Positions 1 to 7,769 of a stretch of DNA of 64,000 nucleotides are shown here, piece after piece. The DNA lies in NCBI RefSeq assembly GCF_014203155.1, contig NZ_JACHIK010000001.1:124001-188000 (forward strand). Direction: 5' to 3'. Made by a program: the position numbers and the translations under genes. Numbering within the stretch: position 1 is the first letter of the stretch; each line of letters opens with the position of its first letter. The DNA comes from Shinella fusca. Lineage in GTDB: Bacteria > Pseudomonadota > Alphaproteobacteria > Rhizobiales > Rhizobiaceae. Below the pieces are notes generated by a model. The model did no database searches. It had not been told where the DNA came from and saw only the letters and a list, made by a program, of their open reading frames with translations.

Positions 1-345
1 AAGAGGACGCCGGAGCTGGAGCACAAGCTGCACCGCCAGGCGCTCAAGGAGCTGGACGAGGCGCGCGACTGGATGCTGACCCTCGGCCGCAAGACGGCGC
101 AGGAGAAGGTCGCGAGCTTCCTCTACCTCATCGCCACCCATATCGACCCGGAAAGCGTCGACCAATCCTCCTTCGACCTGCCGCTCTCGCGCGCCGACAT
201 CGCCGATTTCCTCGGGCTGACGATCGAGACCGTCAGCCGGCAGTTCACCAAGCTGCGCAAGGAGAACGTCATCCGCATCGAGAACAACCGCCATGTCAGC
301 GTTCCCGACATGGACCGGCTGATGCGCTACGCCAGCACCGACTAG
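1..345 (+). CDS. Fnr/FixK-type transcriptional regulator (C-terminal part)
   Basis: The reading frame is open from base 1, so only the last 114 residues are present. They cover the end of the dimerisation helix and the whole Crp-type winged helix. The stretch LGRKTAQEKVASFLYLIA and the recognition-helix region DIADFLGLTIETVSRQFTKL are typical of rhizobial FnrN/FixK proteins, which bind TTGAT-N4-ATCAA boxes and switch on microaerobic genes. The sensory N-terminus, including any Fe-S cysteines, lies outside the window, so FnrN and FixK cannot be separated. The methionine at base 73 is internal and not the start. Confidence 0.88.
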   Translation, partial: KRTPELEHKLHRQALKELDEARDWMLTLGRKTAQEKVASFLYLIATHIDPESVDQSSFDLPLSRADIADFLGLTIETVSRQFTKLRKENVIRIENNRHVSVPDMDRLMRYASTD

Positions 346-351
346 GACAGG

Positions 352-780
352 TCAGCGGGAGATGACGACCTTCGTGTTCGACAGCCCGTAGCGGTTCGCC
401 ATCTGGAAGAAGGTGGCGGCGTTCTCCGGATGCAGGCGCACGCAGCCGTGCGAGGCCGGACGGCCGAGACGGCGCGTGTCGAAGGTCGCGTGCACCGCAT
501 AGCCGCCGTTGAAGAAGATGGCATAGGGCATCGGCGCGTTGTCGTATTTGCGCGAACGGTGGTTGCGCGAGGCCCATTTCGCCTTCCAGCTCCCCGTCGG
601 CGTGCTGTAGCCCTTGCGGCCCGTCGAAACGTGCCAGCGGTATTTCACGATGCCGTTCTCCTTCACCACCATGGTCTGCGAAGAAAGACTGACCTGGGCG
701 ACAAGGCTGGCGGCCGATGCCGTTTCCGCCTGGAACGCGCCAAGAAGCAATGCGGCTGCCGCCGCAATCAACACACGCAT
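352..780 (-). CDS. L,D-transpeptidase (YkuD domain), secreted
   Basis: A 142-residue protein with an N-terminal signal peptide (MRVLIAAAAALLLGAF then an Ala-rich cleavage region). The YkuD catalytic motif is near the C-terminus: a conserved His, then SHGCVRLH with the nucleophile Cys. Such enzymes cross-link peptidoglycan 3-3 or attach proteins to it in the periplasm. I chose the ATG at 780 because GAGGGGAAGTC directly precedes it and the signal peptide begins there; a longer frame to 864 lacks these. It is convergent with the upstream regulator, with 6 bp between the two stops. Its small size is normal for single-domain rhizobial members. Confidence 0.88.
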   Translation of the reverse strand: MRVLIAAAAALLLGAFQAETASAASLVAQVSLSSQTMVVKENGIVKYRWHVSTGRKGYSTPTGSWKAKWASRNHRSRKYDNAPMPYAIFFNGGYAVHATFDTRRLGRPASHGCVRLHPENAATFFQMANRYGLSNTKVVISR

Positions 781-931
781 GACTTCCCCTCTACTTCGTT
801 CGGGCACGGCTTGAGCGCCGTGTCCCAGTGCGAGACAGAGTATAGACGTTTCAACCTTCCGCAATATTGACGGCCCGGCGAAAAGAAAACGAAGTTAAGC
901 GTAAAATTTTAAGGGTTGCTCCCGCCGCGGC

Positions 932-1909
932 TCAAAGGACGGCAAGGAGCGCCAGTATCAGCACCGCCCCGGCAAGGAACGCGCAGGCGCCGGAGAAGAC
1001 CTTCAGCGAAAGGTCGATATCGGCGACCGTCGCCACGGTGCGCCCGCTCGCGTTCATCATCGGCTCGTCGACGCGCGCGCCGCCATAGATGCGCGGGCCC
1101 GCAAGGCCGATGCCGAGCGCGCCGGCCATCGCCGCCTCCGGCCAGCCGGAATTGGGCGAGCGGTGAAGCCCCGCATCGCGCAATGCTGTGCCGATCGCCG
1201 CCCGCGCCGCCGCCCTGCCCTTCGCGGCCCAGGCGCCGGCGGCGATGAAGAGAACGGAAAGGCGTGCGGCCGGCCAGTTGGCAAGGTCGTCGAGGCGCGC
1301 GGAGGCCCAGCCGAAATCGAGATATTTCTCGTTCTTGTGGCCGACCATGGAATCGGCCGTGTTGAGCATCTTGTAGGCGAAGAGGCCCGGCAGGCCGAGA
1401 AGCGCATACCAGAGGGCCGGCGCGACGACGCCGTCGGAAAAGTTCTCCGCAAGGCTCTCGATGCCGGCGCGGCAGACGGCGGGTTCATCGAGCGTCGCCG
1501 GATCGCGCCCGACGATCATCGACACGGCCTGCCGCCCGCCCTCGATGCCGCCCTGCTTGAGGCCATCGGAAACGGCGCGCACATGGTCGTGCAGGCTCTT
1601 CTGGGCCAGGAAGACGGCGACGGTCACCGCTTCGAGGAGGGCGCCGGCAAGGCCGAGCGAGGCGAGCAGCCGATGGGCGAGGAAACCGACGAAGAGGCTT
1701 GCGGCGAGCAGCACGGCGATGGCCGCCGCGCCGTTGAAGCGCCGGCTCTCGGCTGAAAGGCGCCGGTCGTTGAAGAGCCGGTCCATGAGGCCGATGGCGC
1801 GGCCGAACAGCACCACCGGATGCGGCACGCGCCGCCAGAGCGCATCCGGGTCGCCGACGACGCGGTCCAGCGCGAGTGCGAGGAAGAGGATGAAGAACGC
1901 TTCCGCCAT
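932..1909 (-). CDS. cobD: Adenosylcobinamide-phosphate synthase CobD (CbiB)
   Basis: A 325-residue integral membrane protein of the CobD/CbiB family, which attaches the aminopropanol (phosphate) arm to adenosylcobyric acid late in B12 synthesis. The N-terminus has the family signature LALDRVVGDPD and HPVVLFGRAI. Central motifs include RDPATLDEPAVCRAGIESLA and ADSMVGHKNEKYLDFGWASA. Several hydrophobic helices cover the rest. It is the last gene of the minus-strand operon cobE-cobA-cobB-cobC-cobD, starting 3 bp after the cobC stop. Its length matches the family. Confidence 0.96.
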   Translation of the reverse strand: MAEAFFILFLALALDRVVGDPDALWRRVPHPVVLFGRAIGLMDRLFNDRRLSAESRRFNGAAAIAVLLAASLFVGFLAHRLLASLGLAGALLEAVTVAVFLAQKSLHDHVRAVSDGLKQGGIEGGRQAVSMIVGRDPATLDEPAVCRAGIESLAENFSDGVVAPALWYALLGLPGLFAYKMLNTADSMVGHKNEKYLDFGWASARLDDLANWPAARLSVLFIAAGAWAAKGRAAARAAIGTALRDAGLHRSPNSGWPEAAMAGALGIGLAGPRIYGGARVDEPMMNASGRTVATVADIDLSLKVFSGACAFLAGAVLILALLAVL

Positions 1910-1912
1910 GGT

Positions 1913-2920
1913 TCAGCCCATCGCCCCGGCCAGCGCCGCCGAGAGCCGGGCATCGCCCGCCTCGTCCGGCGCAAGGCCGAAGCGAAGCCAGCGCCGGTTA
2001 TAGTCGAAGGGCCTGACGAGGATGTGGCGGCGGCAGAGCGATTCGTGGAGGGCCGCCGCGTCCTCATGCTCGACCAGCGAGAAGAGGCCCGTGCCGCCGG
2101 CAATCCTCAGGCCCGCCGCCGAAAGAGCGGCATCGAGTCCCGCCTTGCGCGCCTCGATCGCGCGGCGGATGGCATCGGTGTCGGAGGCCATCAGCCCCGT
2201 CGCGACGGCCAGCGCCGGCCCGGAGACGGCCCAGGGGCCCAGCCAGTCCTCAAGGCGCTCCAGCACACCGGCAGGGCCGATGGCGAAACCGAGGCGCAGG
2301 CCCGCAAGGCCGAAGAATTTTCCGAAGGAGCGGAAGACGAGAAGCCCCGGCATGGCCTCACCCGCCAGCGGCGCGATGCACGCTTCCGGCCGCATGTCGC
2401 CGAAGGCCTCGTCGACGAGGAGAAGCCCGCCACTCGCCGCCATGCGGGCATGGAGATCGATGAGGGTTTCGCGCGAAAAAAGCCGGCCGTCCGGGTTGTT
2501 GGGATTGACGACGACGGCAAGGCCGTGGGCGTCGGCCACGTCATCGAGGCTTGCCACGCAATCCACCGGCACGCCGGCATTGCCGAGCACGCGGGCATAT
2601 TCGCCGTAGGTCGGCGAGAGCACGGCGGCGCGCCGGCCCGCCGGAACGAGGCGCGGCAGGAGCTGGATGACGGACTGCGTGCCGGGCACCGGCAGCGGCA
2701 GGGCCTGCGGCGTGCCGTAGTAGCGGGCAGCGGCGGCGCGGGTCTCGTCCTGCCGGTGCCGGTCCGGCAGGCGGTGCCAGGCGGCGGCATCGACCTTTGG
2801 AAGCGCGGCCGGATTGGGGTTGATGCCGGTGGAAAGGTCCAGCCAGTCCTCCGGCCGGCCGCCGAAGCGCGCGGCGGCGGCGGCGATGCCCCCGCCATGG
2901 GCGATGCGCGGCGCGCTCAT
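1913..2920 (-). CDS. cobC: Threonine-phosphate decarboxylase / CobC aminotransferase-fold protein
   Basis: 335 residues of the PLP-dependent class I/II fold. CobC is needed to supply the (R)-1-amino-2-propanol phosphate linker of cobalamin. The sequence shows LDLSTGINPNPAALP near the N-terminus, VVNPNNPDGRLFS in the middle, LLVDEAFGDM for the cofactor Asp, and FRSFGKFFGLAGLRLGF, which holds the PLP lysine. The start ATG at 2920 overlaps the cobB stop by 4 bp (ATGA), a sign of translational coupling. The open frame extends far upstream to 3871, but that is a shadow of cobB. Confidence 0.94.
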   Translation of the reverse strand: MSAPRIAHGGGIAAAAARFGGRPEDWLDLSTGINPNPAALPKVDAAAWHRLPDRHRQDETRAAAARYYGTPQALPLPVPGTQSVIQLLPRLVPAGRRAAVLSPTYGEYARVLGNAGVPVDCVASLDDVADAHGLAVVVNPNNPDGRLFSRETLIDLHARMAASGGLLLVDEAFGDMRPEACIAPLAGEAMPGLLVFRSFGKFFGLAGLRLGFAIGPAGVLERLEDWLGPWAVSGPALAVATGLMASDTDAIRRAIEARKAGLDAALSAAGLRIAGGTGLFSLVEHEDAAALHESLCRRHILVRPFDYNRRWLRFGLAPDEAGDARLSAALAGAMG

Positions 2921-4224
2921 GCCGCCTCCGGCGCAAGATCGATGAGGTGCATGTAGGAGCCGCCCACCGTGCCGCGGCGAAGGCCGGCCTCGCCGAGGTT
3001 CTCGCCCGTTGCATCCGTGACGGAGAAGAGCCGTTCGGCCGCCCCCTCCTCCACGACGGTGGAATAGTGGAACTCGTGCGCCGTCATGGCCCCGGAGAAA
3101 CCGGAGCCGGGAAGCGGCGTGACGCAGCGATAGCCGAGGTGGCGGCGGCGCTCGGCAAAGCTGGTGACGAGCGGCAGGAGGCCGAGCATTTCGTAGCGGG
3201 AACCGCCCGCCGAAATGAGTGCTTCCCCCAGAGTCATGTAGCCCCCGCATTCGCCGTAGATGCGTGCCCCCCGGCCCGCTGCCTCCCCCATGCCTTGGCG
3301 GAAACGGCCGGCCTTGGCAAGGGCGGGCCCGTGCAGCTCGGGATAGCCGCCGGGCAGATAGACCGCATCGGCATCGGCCGCGGGCGCCTCGTCGGCAAGC
3401 GGCGAGAAGAAGGAAAGGCTCGCCCCTGCCCCCTGCCAGCCCGCAAGCAGGTGCTCGTAGAGGAAGGCGAAGGCCCGGTCCCGCGCAATCGCGATGCGCT
3501 GGCCGAGCGGCGGCAGGCGCGAGACGGAAGGCGCCGCCGGCAGCATCCGGTGCATGGCGGCGACGTCGGTGAGCCGCGCCAGATCGCAGCAGCGCGTGAC
3601 GACATCGGCCGCATGGGCGATGAAGGTTTCGAGCGCGGCATGCTCGCCGGCCTGAACAAGGCCGAGATGGCGCTCCGGCAAGGCGAGCGCCGGATCGCTG
3701 CGCAGCACGCCGAAGATGGTGATGCCCGCCGCCTCCAGCGCGCCGCGCAGCATGGCCTCGTGCCGGGCGCTGCCCACCTTGTTGAGGATGACGCCCGCCA
3801 CATGGATATCGCGGCGGAAATCCCGGTAGCCCTGCGCAAGCGCGGCGACGGACTGCGACATGCGCGAGCAATCGACCACCATCACCACCGGAAGGCCGAG
3901 CAGCGCGGCAAGGTCTGCCGGCGCGCCGGTGCCGTCGGCGGCAGCGTCGAAGAGACCCATCATCGCCTCGACCAGCAGGAAATCGCCCGCCCCCGCCTGC
4001 ATCGCGGCATTGGCGCGGATGAGCTCCGGCCGCATCGCCCAGGGATCGTAGTTGAGGCAGGCCCCGCGGCTCGCGGCGGCGTGGAACGCAGGGTCGATAT
4101 AATCCGGCCCCGCCTTGCCGGAAACGAGACGGAGGCCCGCATTCGCAAGCGCGCGCGCCAGCCCGAGCGTCACCGTCGTCTTGCCGGAGCCGGACGCGGG
4201 CGCGGCGATGAGCAGTCCGCTCAT
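2917..4224 (-). CDS. cobB: Hydrogenobyrinate a,c-diamide synthase (CobB)
   Basis: 435 residues. The N-terminal half has the P-loop APASGSGKTTVTLGLARAL followed by KAGPDYIDPAFH. The C-terminal half is a class I glutaminase-like domain with the Cys nucleophile in IYGECGGYMTLGEAL and a late His. The enzyme amidates the a and c side chains of hydrogenobyrinic acid using ATP and glutamine. Start and stop overlap cobA and cobC by 4 bp each, so the three genes are translationally coupled. Length and domain order are as expected for an aerobic-pathway CobB. Confidence 0.96.
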   Translation of the reverse strand: MSGLLIAAPASGSGKTTVTLGLARALANAGLRLVSGKAGPDYIDPAFHAAASRGACLNYDPWAMRPELIRANAAMQAGAGDFLLVEAMMGLFDAAADGTGAPADLAALLGLPVVMVVDCSRMSQSVAALAQGYRDFRRDIHVAGVILNKVGSARHEAMLRGALEAAGITIFGVLRSDPALALPERHLGLVQAGEHAALETFIAHAADVVTRCCDLARLTDVAAMHRMLPAAPSVSRLPPLGQRIAIARDRAFAFLYEHLLAGWQGAGASLSFFSPLADEAPAADADAVYLPGGYPELHGPALAKAGRFRQGMGEAAGRGARIYGECGGYMTLGEALISAGGSRYEMLGLLPLVTSFAERRRHLGYRCVTPLPGSGFSGAMTAHEFHYSTVVEEGAAERLFSVTDATGENLGEAGLRRGTVGGSYMHLIDLAPEAA

Positions 4225-5063
4225 GCCGGGTCCTTCATCTCGCGCGCACCGAACGGGTCGGGCGCAAGCCGCCGTCCCTCGGTCAGGGCGCCGATCCAGT
4301 CGAGCGAGGCGCGCAGGCGCACCACTTCGCCGACGACGACGATGGCCGGCGGCTCGATGCCGGCGGCCTCGACATCCGCCTCGGCGCGGGAAAGCGTCGT
4401 CTCCAGCACCTGCTGGCCGGCCGTCGCCGCGTTGCAGACGAAGGCGACGGGCTCGTCCGGCGAGCGGCCGCCGGCGATGAGGTTCGCGGCGATCTGGCCG
4501 ATATGCTTCATCGCCATGTACATGACGATGACCGGCGAGCCCCTGGCGATGCCCTCCCAGTCGATGCGGTCCGGCACCAGGCCGGAGGAATCGTGGCCGG
4601 TGAGGAAGGTCACGGCATGGTTGACCTCGCGGTGCGTCACCGGAATGCCGGCATAGGCAAGCCCGCCGATGCCCGCCGTGATGCCCGGCACGATGCGGAA
4701 GGGGATGCCGTGCTCGATCAGCGTCAGCGCTTCCTCCCCGCCCCGCCCGAAGACGAAGGGATCGCCACCCTTGAGGCGCAGCACGCGGTGCCCGGCGCGC
4801 GCCAGCTCGACGAGCCGCAGCGAGATGTCGCGCTGCTTGTGCGAGGGCTTTCCGCCGCGCTTTCCGGCAAATTCGAGGAGGGCGCCGGGACGGGCGAGCG
4901 ACAGGCATTCCGAATTGACCAGCGCGTCATGCACGACGACGTCCGCCTGCTGGAGGGCGTTGACGGCATGCAGCGTCAGGAGGCCCGGATCGCCCGGCCC
5001 CGCGCCGACGAGCCAGACGCTGCCCTTTTCCATGGGCGGAAGAGCGGAAAACAGGCCCTGCAT
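4221..5063 (-). CDS. cobA: Uroporphyrinogen-III C-methyltransferase (CobA)
   Basis: 280 residues of the SAM-dependent tetrapyrrole methylase family. Visible motifs are VGAGPGDPGLLTLHAVNAL at residues 19-37, RLKGGDPFVFGRGGEEA, and VPGITAGIGGLAYAGIPVTH. CobA makes precorrin-2 by methylating C2 and C7 of uroporphyrinogen III, the entry to corrin and siroheme synthesis. There is no fused CysG dehydrogenase/chelatase domain, consistent with a dedicated B12 enzyme. The gene starts inside the cobE stop codon (TGATG). Confidence 0.96.
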   Translation of the reverse strand: MQGLFSALPPMEKGSVWLVGAGPGDPGLLTLHAVNALQQADVVVHDALVNSECLSLARPGALLEFAGKRGGKPSHKQRDISLRLVELARAGHRVLRLKGGDPFVFGRGGEEALTLIEHGIPFRIVPGITAGIGGLAYAGIPVTHREVNHAVTFLTGHDSSGLVPDRIDWEGIARGSPVIVMYMAMKHIGQIAANLIAGGRSPDEPVAFVCNAATAGQQVLETTLSRAEADVEAAGIEPPAIVVVGEVVRLRASLDWIGALTEGRRLAPDPFGAREMKDPA

Positions 5064-5536
5064 CAGGCGCCTCCCCGGCTTGAATCGATGAATGAGGAAG
5101 GCGAATCGCTTTCCAAGGAAAGAGGCGCAAGCCCCTGAAAGGATTCCGCGATCGCCACGGTGGCGCGGGCGGATTTCGTCTTTTCCACGACAAGGCGCGC
5201 ATGCGCCCCGGCCTTGGCGAGCGCCGCCGCCTCGGCGACCCCGTGGCAGCCGGCATGGGCGAAGACGACGGCGGAGGGATTGGCAAGGCGCGGCGTCTCG
5301 GCCTCGAGGCGGCCGGCCGGGAAGGTCACCAGCGGCACGGCGAAATGGCGGGCGACGGCATGCATGGCCGGCTCGTCGGCCCGCATGTCGAGCGTCGCGA
5401 CGAAGGCGACATCCTCGGGGCGATCGACGACGGAGCGGGCGAGATCGACAAGCTCGGCGGGCGGCGTCCCCCGCTCGCAGCCGAGGCCGACGACGAGGAG
5501 GCGTCGGGCATCCATGGGGGTGGCTTCAGCGTGCAT
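5063..5536 (-). CDS. cobE: Cobalamin biosynthesis protein CobE (CbiG C-terminal-like)
   Basis: About 157 residues. The core begins LLVVGLGCERGTPPAELVDL and contains the family-type AVVFAHAGCHGVAEAAAL and KTKSARATVAIAE. CobE is a small protein related to the CbiG C-terminus and required in the aerobic pathway; its exact chemistry is not settled. I chose the ATG at 5536, which has GGAAAG upstream, over the ATG at 5515 and over a long extension to 5617. It is the first gene of the five-gene cob operon. No riboswitch signature was found in the 270 bp upstream. Confidence 0.85.
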   Translation of the reverse strand: MHAEATPMDARRLLVVGLGCERGTPPAELVDLARSVVDRPEDVAFVATLDMRADEPAMHAVARHFAVPLVTFPAGRLEAETPRLANPSAVVFAHAGCHGVAEAAALAKAGAHARLVVEKTKSARATVAIAESFQGLAPLSLESDSPSSFIDSSRGGA

Positions 5537-5809
5537 GGCCGTCTTTCCGCAAAATTCCCGCGAAGGGCCCATGCCTTTCCGACAGTTCCGGATATGGCCC
5601 CTCTGGGTCGGCCGCACCGGACACCGCTCGGCCCGCTCGGGGCACCGTCGCTTTCCTCTTAGTACCGGAGCGGCAGGAGCCGGTCAAACCGGATTGCGGC
5701 ATGAAGCGCGCCGGATGCGGCAAGGCCGTGCGATGCGGGCGGGCTTTGCATTTCCCTGCGCAGTCTGACAGAACGCAGGCGACCGTCCTCGTTTTCCCCG
5801 AGTCCCGCC

Positions 5810-6595
5810 TTGGCCGACATCGCCCTTCACGTCCTCGTCTTCCTGTTCCTTGCCGCCTTCCTTGCCGGCTTCATCGATTCCATCGCCGGCGGCGGGGGGA
5901 TGATCACCATTCCCGCCATGCTGCTCGCCGGCATTCCGCCGCTGGAGACGCTGGGCACGAACAAGCTGCAGTCCCTCTTCGGTTCCAGCTCGGCGACCAT
6001 CGCCTATGCCCGCGCCGGCCATGTGCGCCTTGCCGAGCAATTGCCGATGGCCGCGCTTTCCGCGCTCGGCGGCGCTTTCGGCGCGCTTCTGGCGACCGTG
6101 GTGCCGGGCGACGTGCTGAAGGCGATCCTGCCGTTCCTGCTCGTCGCCATCGCGCTCTATTTCGGGCTGAAGCCGAATATCGGCGACATCGACAAGCACC
6201 GGCGGCTGAGCGTCTTCCTCTTCACCGTCACGGTCGTGCCGCTGATCGGCTTCTACGACGGCGTGTTCGGCCCGGGCACCGGCTCGTTCTTCATGCTGGC
6301 CTTCGTGACGCTCGCCGGCTTCGGGGTGCTGAAGGCGACGGCGCACACCAAGCTCCTCAATTTCGGCTCCAATGTCGGCGCCTTCGCCGTGTTCCTGTCC
6401 TACGGCGTCATCCTGTGGAAGGCCGGCCTCGTCATGGGCGCGGGCCAGTTCCTCGGCGCGCAGGCCGGCTCACGCGTGGCGATGCGGAGCGGCGCAAAGA
6501 TCATCAAGCCGCTGCTGGTCGTCACCTCCATCGCCCTCGCCATCCGCCTGATGGCCGACCCGAGCCATCCGCTGCGGGTGTGGCTGGGGTGGTGA
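5810..6595 (+). CDS. TSUP (TauE/SafE) family membrane permease
   Basis: 261 residues, almost entirely hydrophobic, with seven to eight predicted membrane helices. The N-terminal repeat has the TSUP pattern AGFIDSIAGGGGMITIPAML and LGTNKLQSLFGS. The second repeat shows GFYDGVFGPGTGSFFML and AHTKLLNF. The family exports or imports sulfonates, sulfite and similar anions; the substrate cannot be read here. The start is TTG at 5810, because the first in-frame ATG lies inside the conserved first helix. The gene is divergent from cobE and followed by a palindromic repeat. Confidence 0.85.
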   Translation: MADIALHVLVFLFLAAFLAGFIDSIAGGGGMITIPAMLLAGIPPLETLGTNKLQSLFGSSSATIAYARAGHVRLAEQLPMAALSALGGAFGALLATVVPGDVLKAILPFLLVAIALYFGLKPNIGDIDKHRRLSVFLFTVTVVPLIGFYDGVFGPGTGSFFMLAFVTLAGFGVLKATAHTKLLNFGSNVGAFAVFLSYGVILWKAGLVMGAGQFLGAQAGSRVAMRSGAKIIKPLLVVTSIALAIRLMADPSHPLRVWLGW

Positions 6596-6606
6596 GAGGC
6601 AGAGCT

Positions 6607-6727
6607 TGCCCCTCACCTGCCTGCCGGCATCCTCTCCTTGGCTGCGGGGCGAGGAACGATGGGTGCGCCGTTTTCCTCCTTCTCCCCGTTTACGGGGAGA
6701 AGGTCCCGGCAGGGGGATGAGGGGCAA
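6607..6727. repeat. RIME-like palindromic intergenic element, copy 1
   Basis: Lies between the TSUP gene and cobO. Outer ends are TTGCCCCTCA and TGAGGGGCAA, with internal hairpins such as CTCCCCGTTTACGGGGAG. Related copies lie near 14178-14310 and 26641-26803. The layout matches the Rhizobium-specific intergenic mosaic elements in general form; subtype not assigned. Confidence 0.75.
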
Positions 6728-6733
6728 ATTCCC

Positions 6734-7375
6734 TCAGTATTCCACGCCCTGCTGCGCCTTGATCCCCGAGCGGAACGGATGCTTCAGCAGCTCCATCTCG
6801 GTCGCAAGGTCGGCGATCTCGATCAGCTCTTCCTTGGCGTTGCGGCCCGTCAGCACGACATGGGTCATCGCCGGCTTCTCGGTCTTCAGGAAGTCGATGA
6901 CCGCGTTCACGTCGAGATAGTCGTAGCGCAGCGCGATGTTGATCTCGTCGAGCAGCACCATGGAGTTGCGGGGATCGCGGATCAGTTCCTTCGCCTTCTC
7001 CCAGGCTTTTTCCGCCATCGCGACGTCGCGGGCGCGGTCCTGCGTTTCCCAGGTGAAACCCTCGCCGAGCGTGTAGAACTGGCAGATGTCGGAGAAATGC
7101 GCCTCGATCAGCTCGCGCTCGCCCGTCACCATCGCGCCCTTGATGAACTGCACGACGGCGCAGGGCATCTTGTGGGCGATGTGGCGGAAGATCATGCCGA
7201 AGCCGGCGGTCGACTTGCCCTTGCCCTTGCCGGTGTGGACGATGATCAGGCCCTTCTCGTCCGTCTTCGTCGCCATGATCTTTTCGCGCGCGTTCTTCTT
7301 CTTCGCCATCTTCTCGGCGTGGCGGGCAAGCTCGGCTTCGCTCATGCCGGCGGTCTCGTCGTGGTGGTCTGTCAT
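6734..7375 (-). CDS. cobO: Cob(I)yrinic acid a,c-diamide adenosyltransferase (CobO)
   Basis: 213 residues of the CobA/CobO/BtuR adenosyltransferase family, which transfers the adenosyl group from ATP to the reduced cobalt. The P-loop is HTGKGKGKSTAGFGM. Other family features are KMPCAVVQFIKGAM, the EGFTWETQDRARD segment and LLDEINIALRYDYLD. The N-terminal 40 residues are charged and lysine-rich. It is the last gene of the riboswitch-led operon, starting 1 bp after the stop of the GFA gene. Confidence 0.96.
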   Translation of the reverse strand: MTDHHDETAGMSEAELARHAEKMAKKKNAREKIMATKTDEKGLIIVHTGKGKGKSTAGFGMIFRHIAHKMPCAVVQFIKGAMVTGERELIEAHFSDICQFYTLGEGFTWETQDRARDVAMAEKAWEKAKELIRDPRNSMVLLDEINIALRYDYLDVNAVIDFLKTEKPAMTHVVLTGRNAKEELIEIADLATEMELLKHPFRSGIKAQQGVEY

Positions 7376-7376
7376 G

Positions 7377-7769
7377 TCAACCTTCCCGTTTCGGCAGGTC
7401 GTCCTCGCAATGCAGCCAGGAGACCCGCTCGTTCCAAAATCCGTGCTGGGTGATCGTTATGCCCGACGCGTCGTCGAGCGTGGCGACGTAGAGATCGACG
7501 ATGCCGGGCCGCTTGTCGGTCTCATAGCTCATCGGCGAGCCGCAATTGCCGCAGAAGCCGCGCCGCACGCCCGGCGACGACGCGTAGTGCCGCAGCGTCC
7601 CGCCCGTAAACGCCAGGTCGCCCGCGGCCACGCAGAAGAAGGTGGTGACCGGCGAGGACGTGGCGCGCCGGCAGCTCTCGCAATGGCAATGGCCCGTGCT
7701 GACGACGGCGCCGGAGACAGTGTATGTCAGCGCGCGGCAGAGGCAGCGTCCGGTAAGGTGGTTCGTCAC
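7377..7769 (-). CDS. GFA family zinc-binding protein
   Basis: 130 residues with the GFA (glutathione-dependent formaldehyde-activating enzyme-like) cysteine pattern: GRCLCRALTYTV, GHCHCESCRRA and GFCGNCGSPMSYE, which bind two zinc ions. The family is broad and most members are not proven Gfa enzymes. It starts with GTG at 7769, overlapping the cobN stop by 4 bp (GTGA), and is followed at 1 bp by cobO, so it is a genuine operon member. A role in cobalamin metabolism is unproven. A nearby C1 cluster makes a formaldehyde link tempting, but that is inference. Confidence 0.85.
   Translation of the reverse strand: MTNHLTGRCLCRALTYTVSGAVVSTGHCHCESCRRATSSPVTTFFCVAAGDLAFTGGTLRHYASSPGVRRGFCGNCGSPMSYETDKRPGIVDLYVATLDDASGITITQHGFWNERVSWLHCEDDLPKREG

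Noticed and set aside
1907-2920. cobC as a general histidinol-phosphate aminotransferase
   Set aside because: The fold is the same, but the gene is translationally coupled to cobB and next to cobD, and the motif spelling fits CobC.
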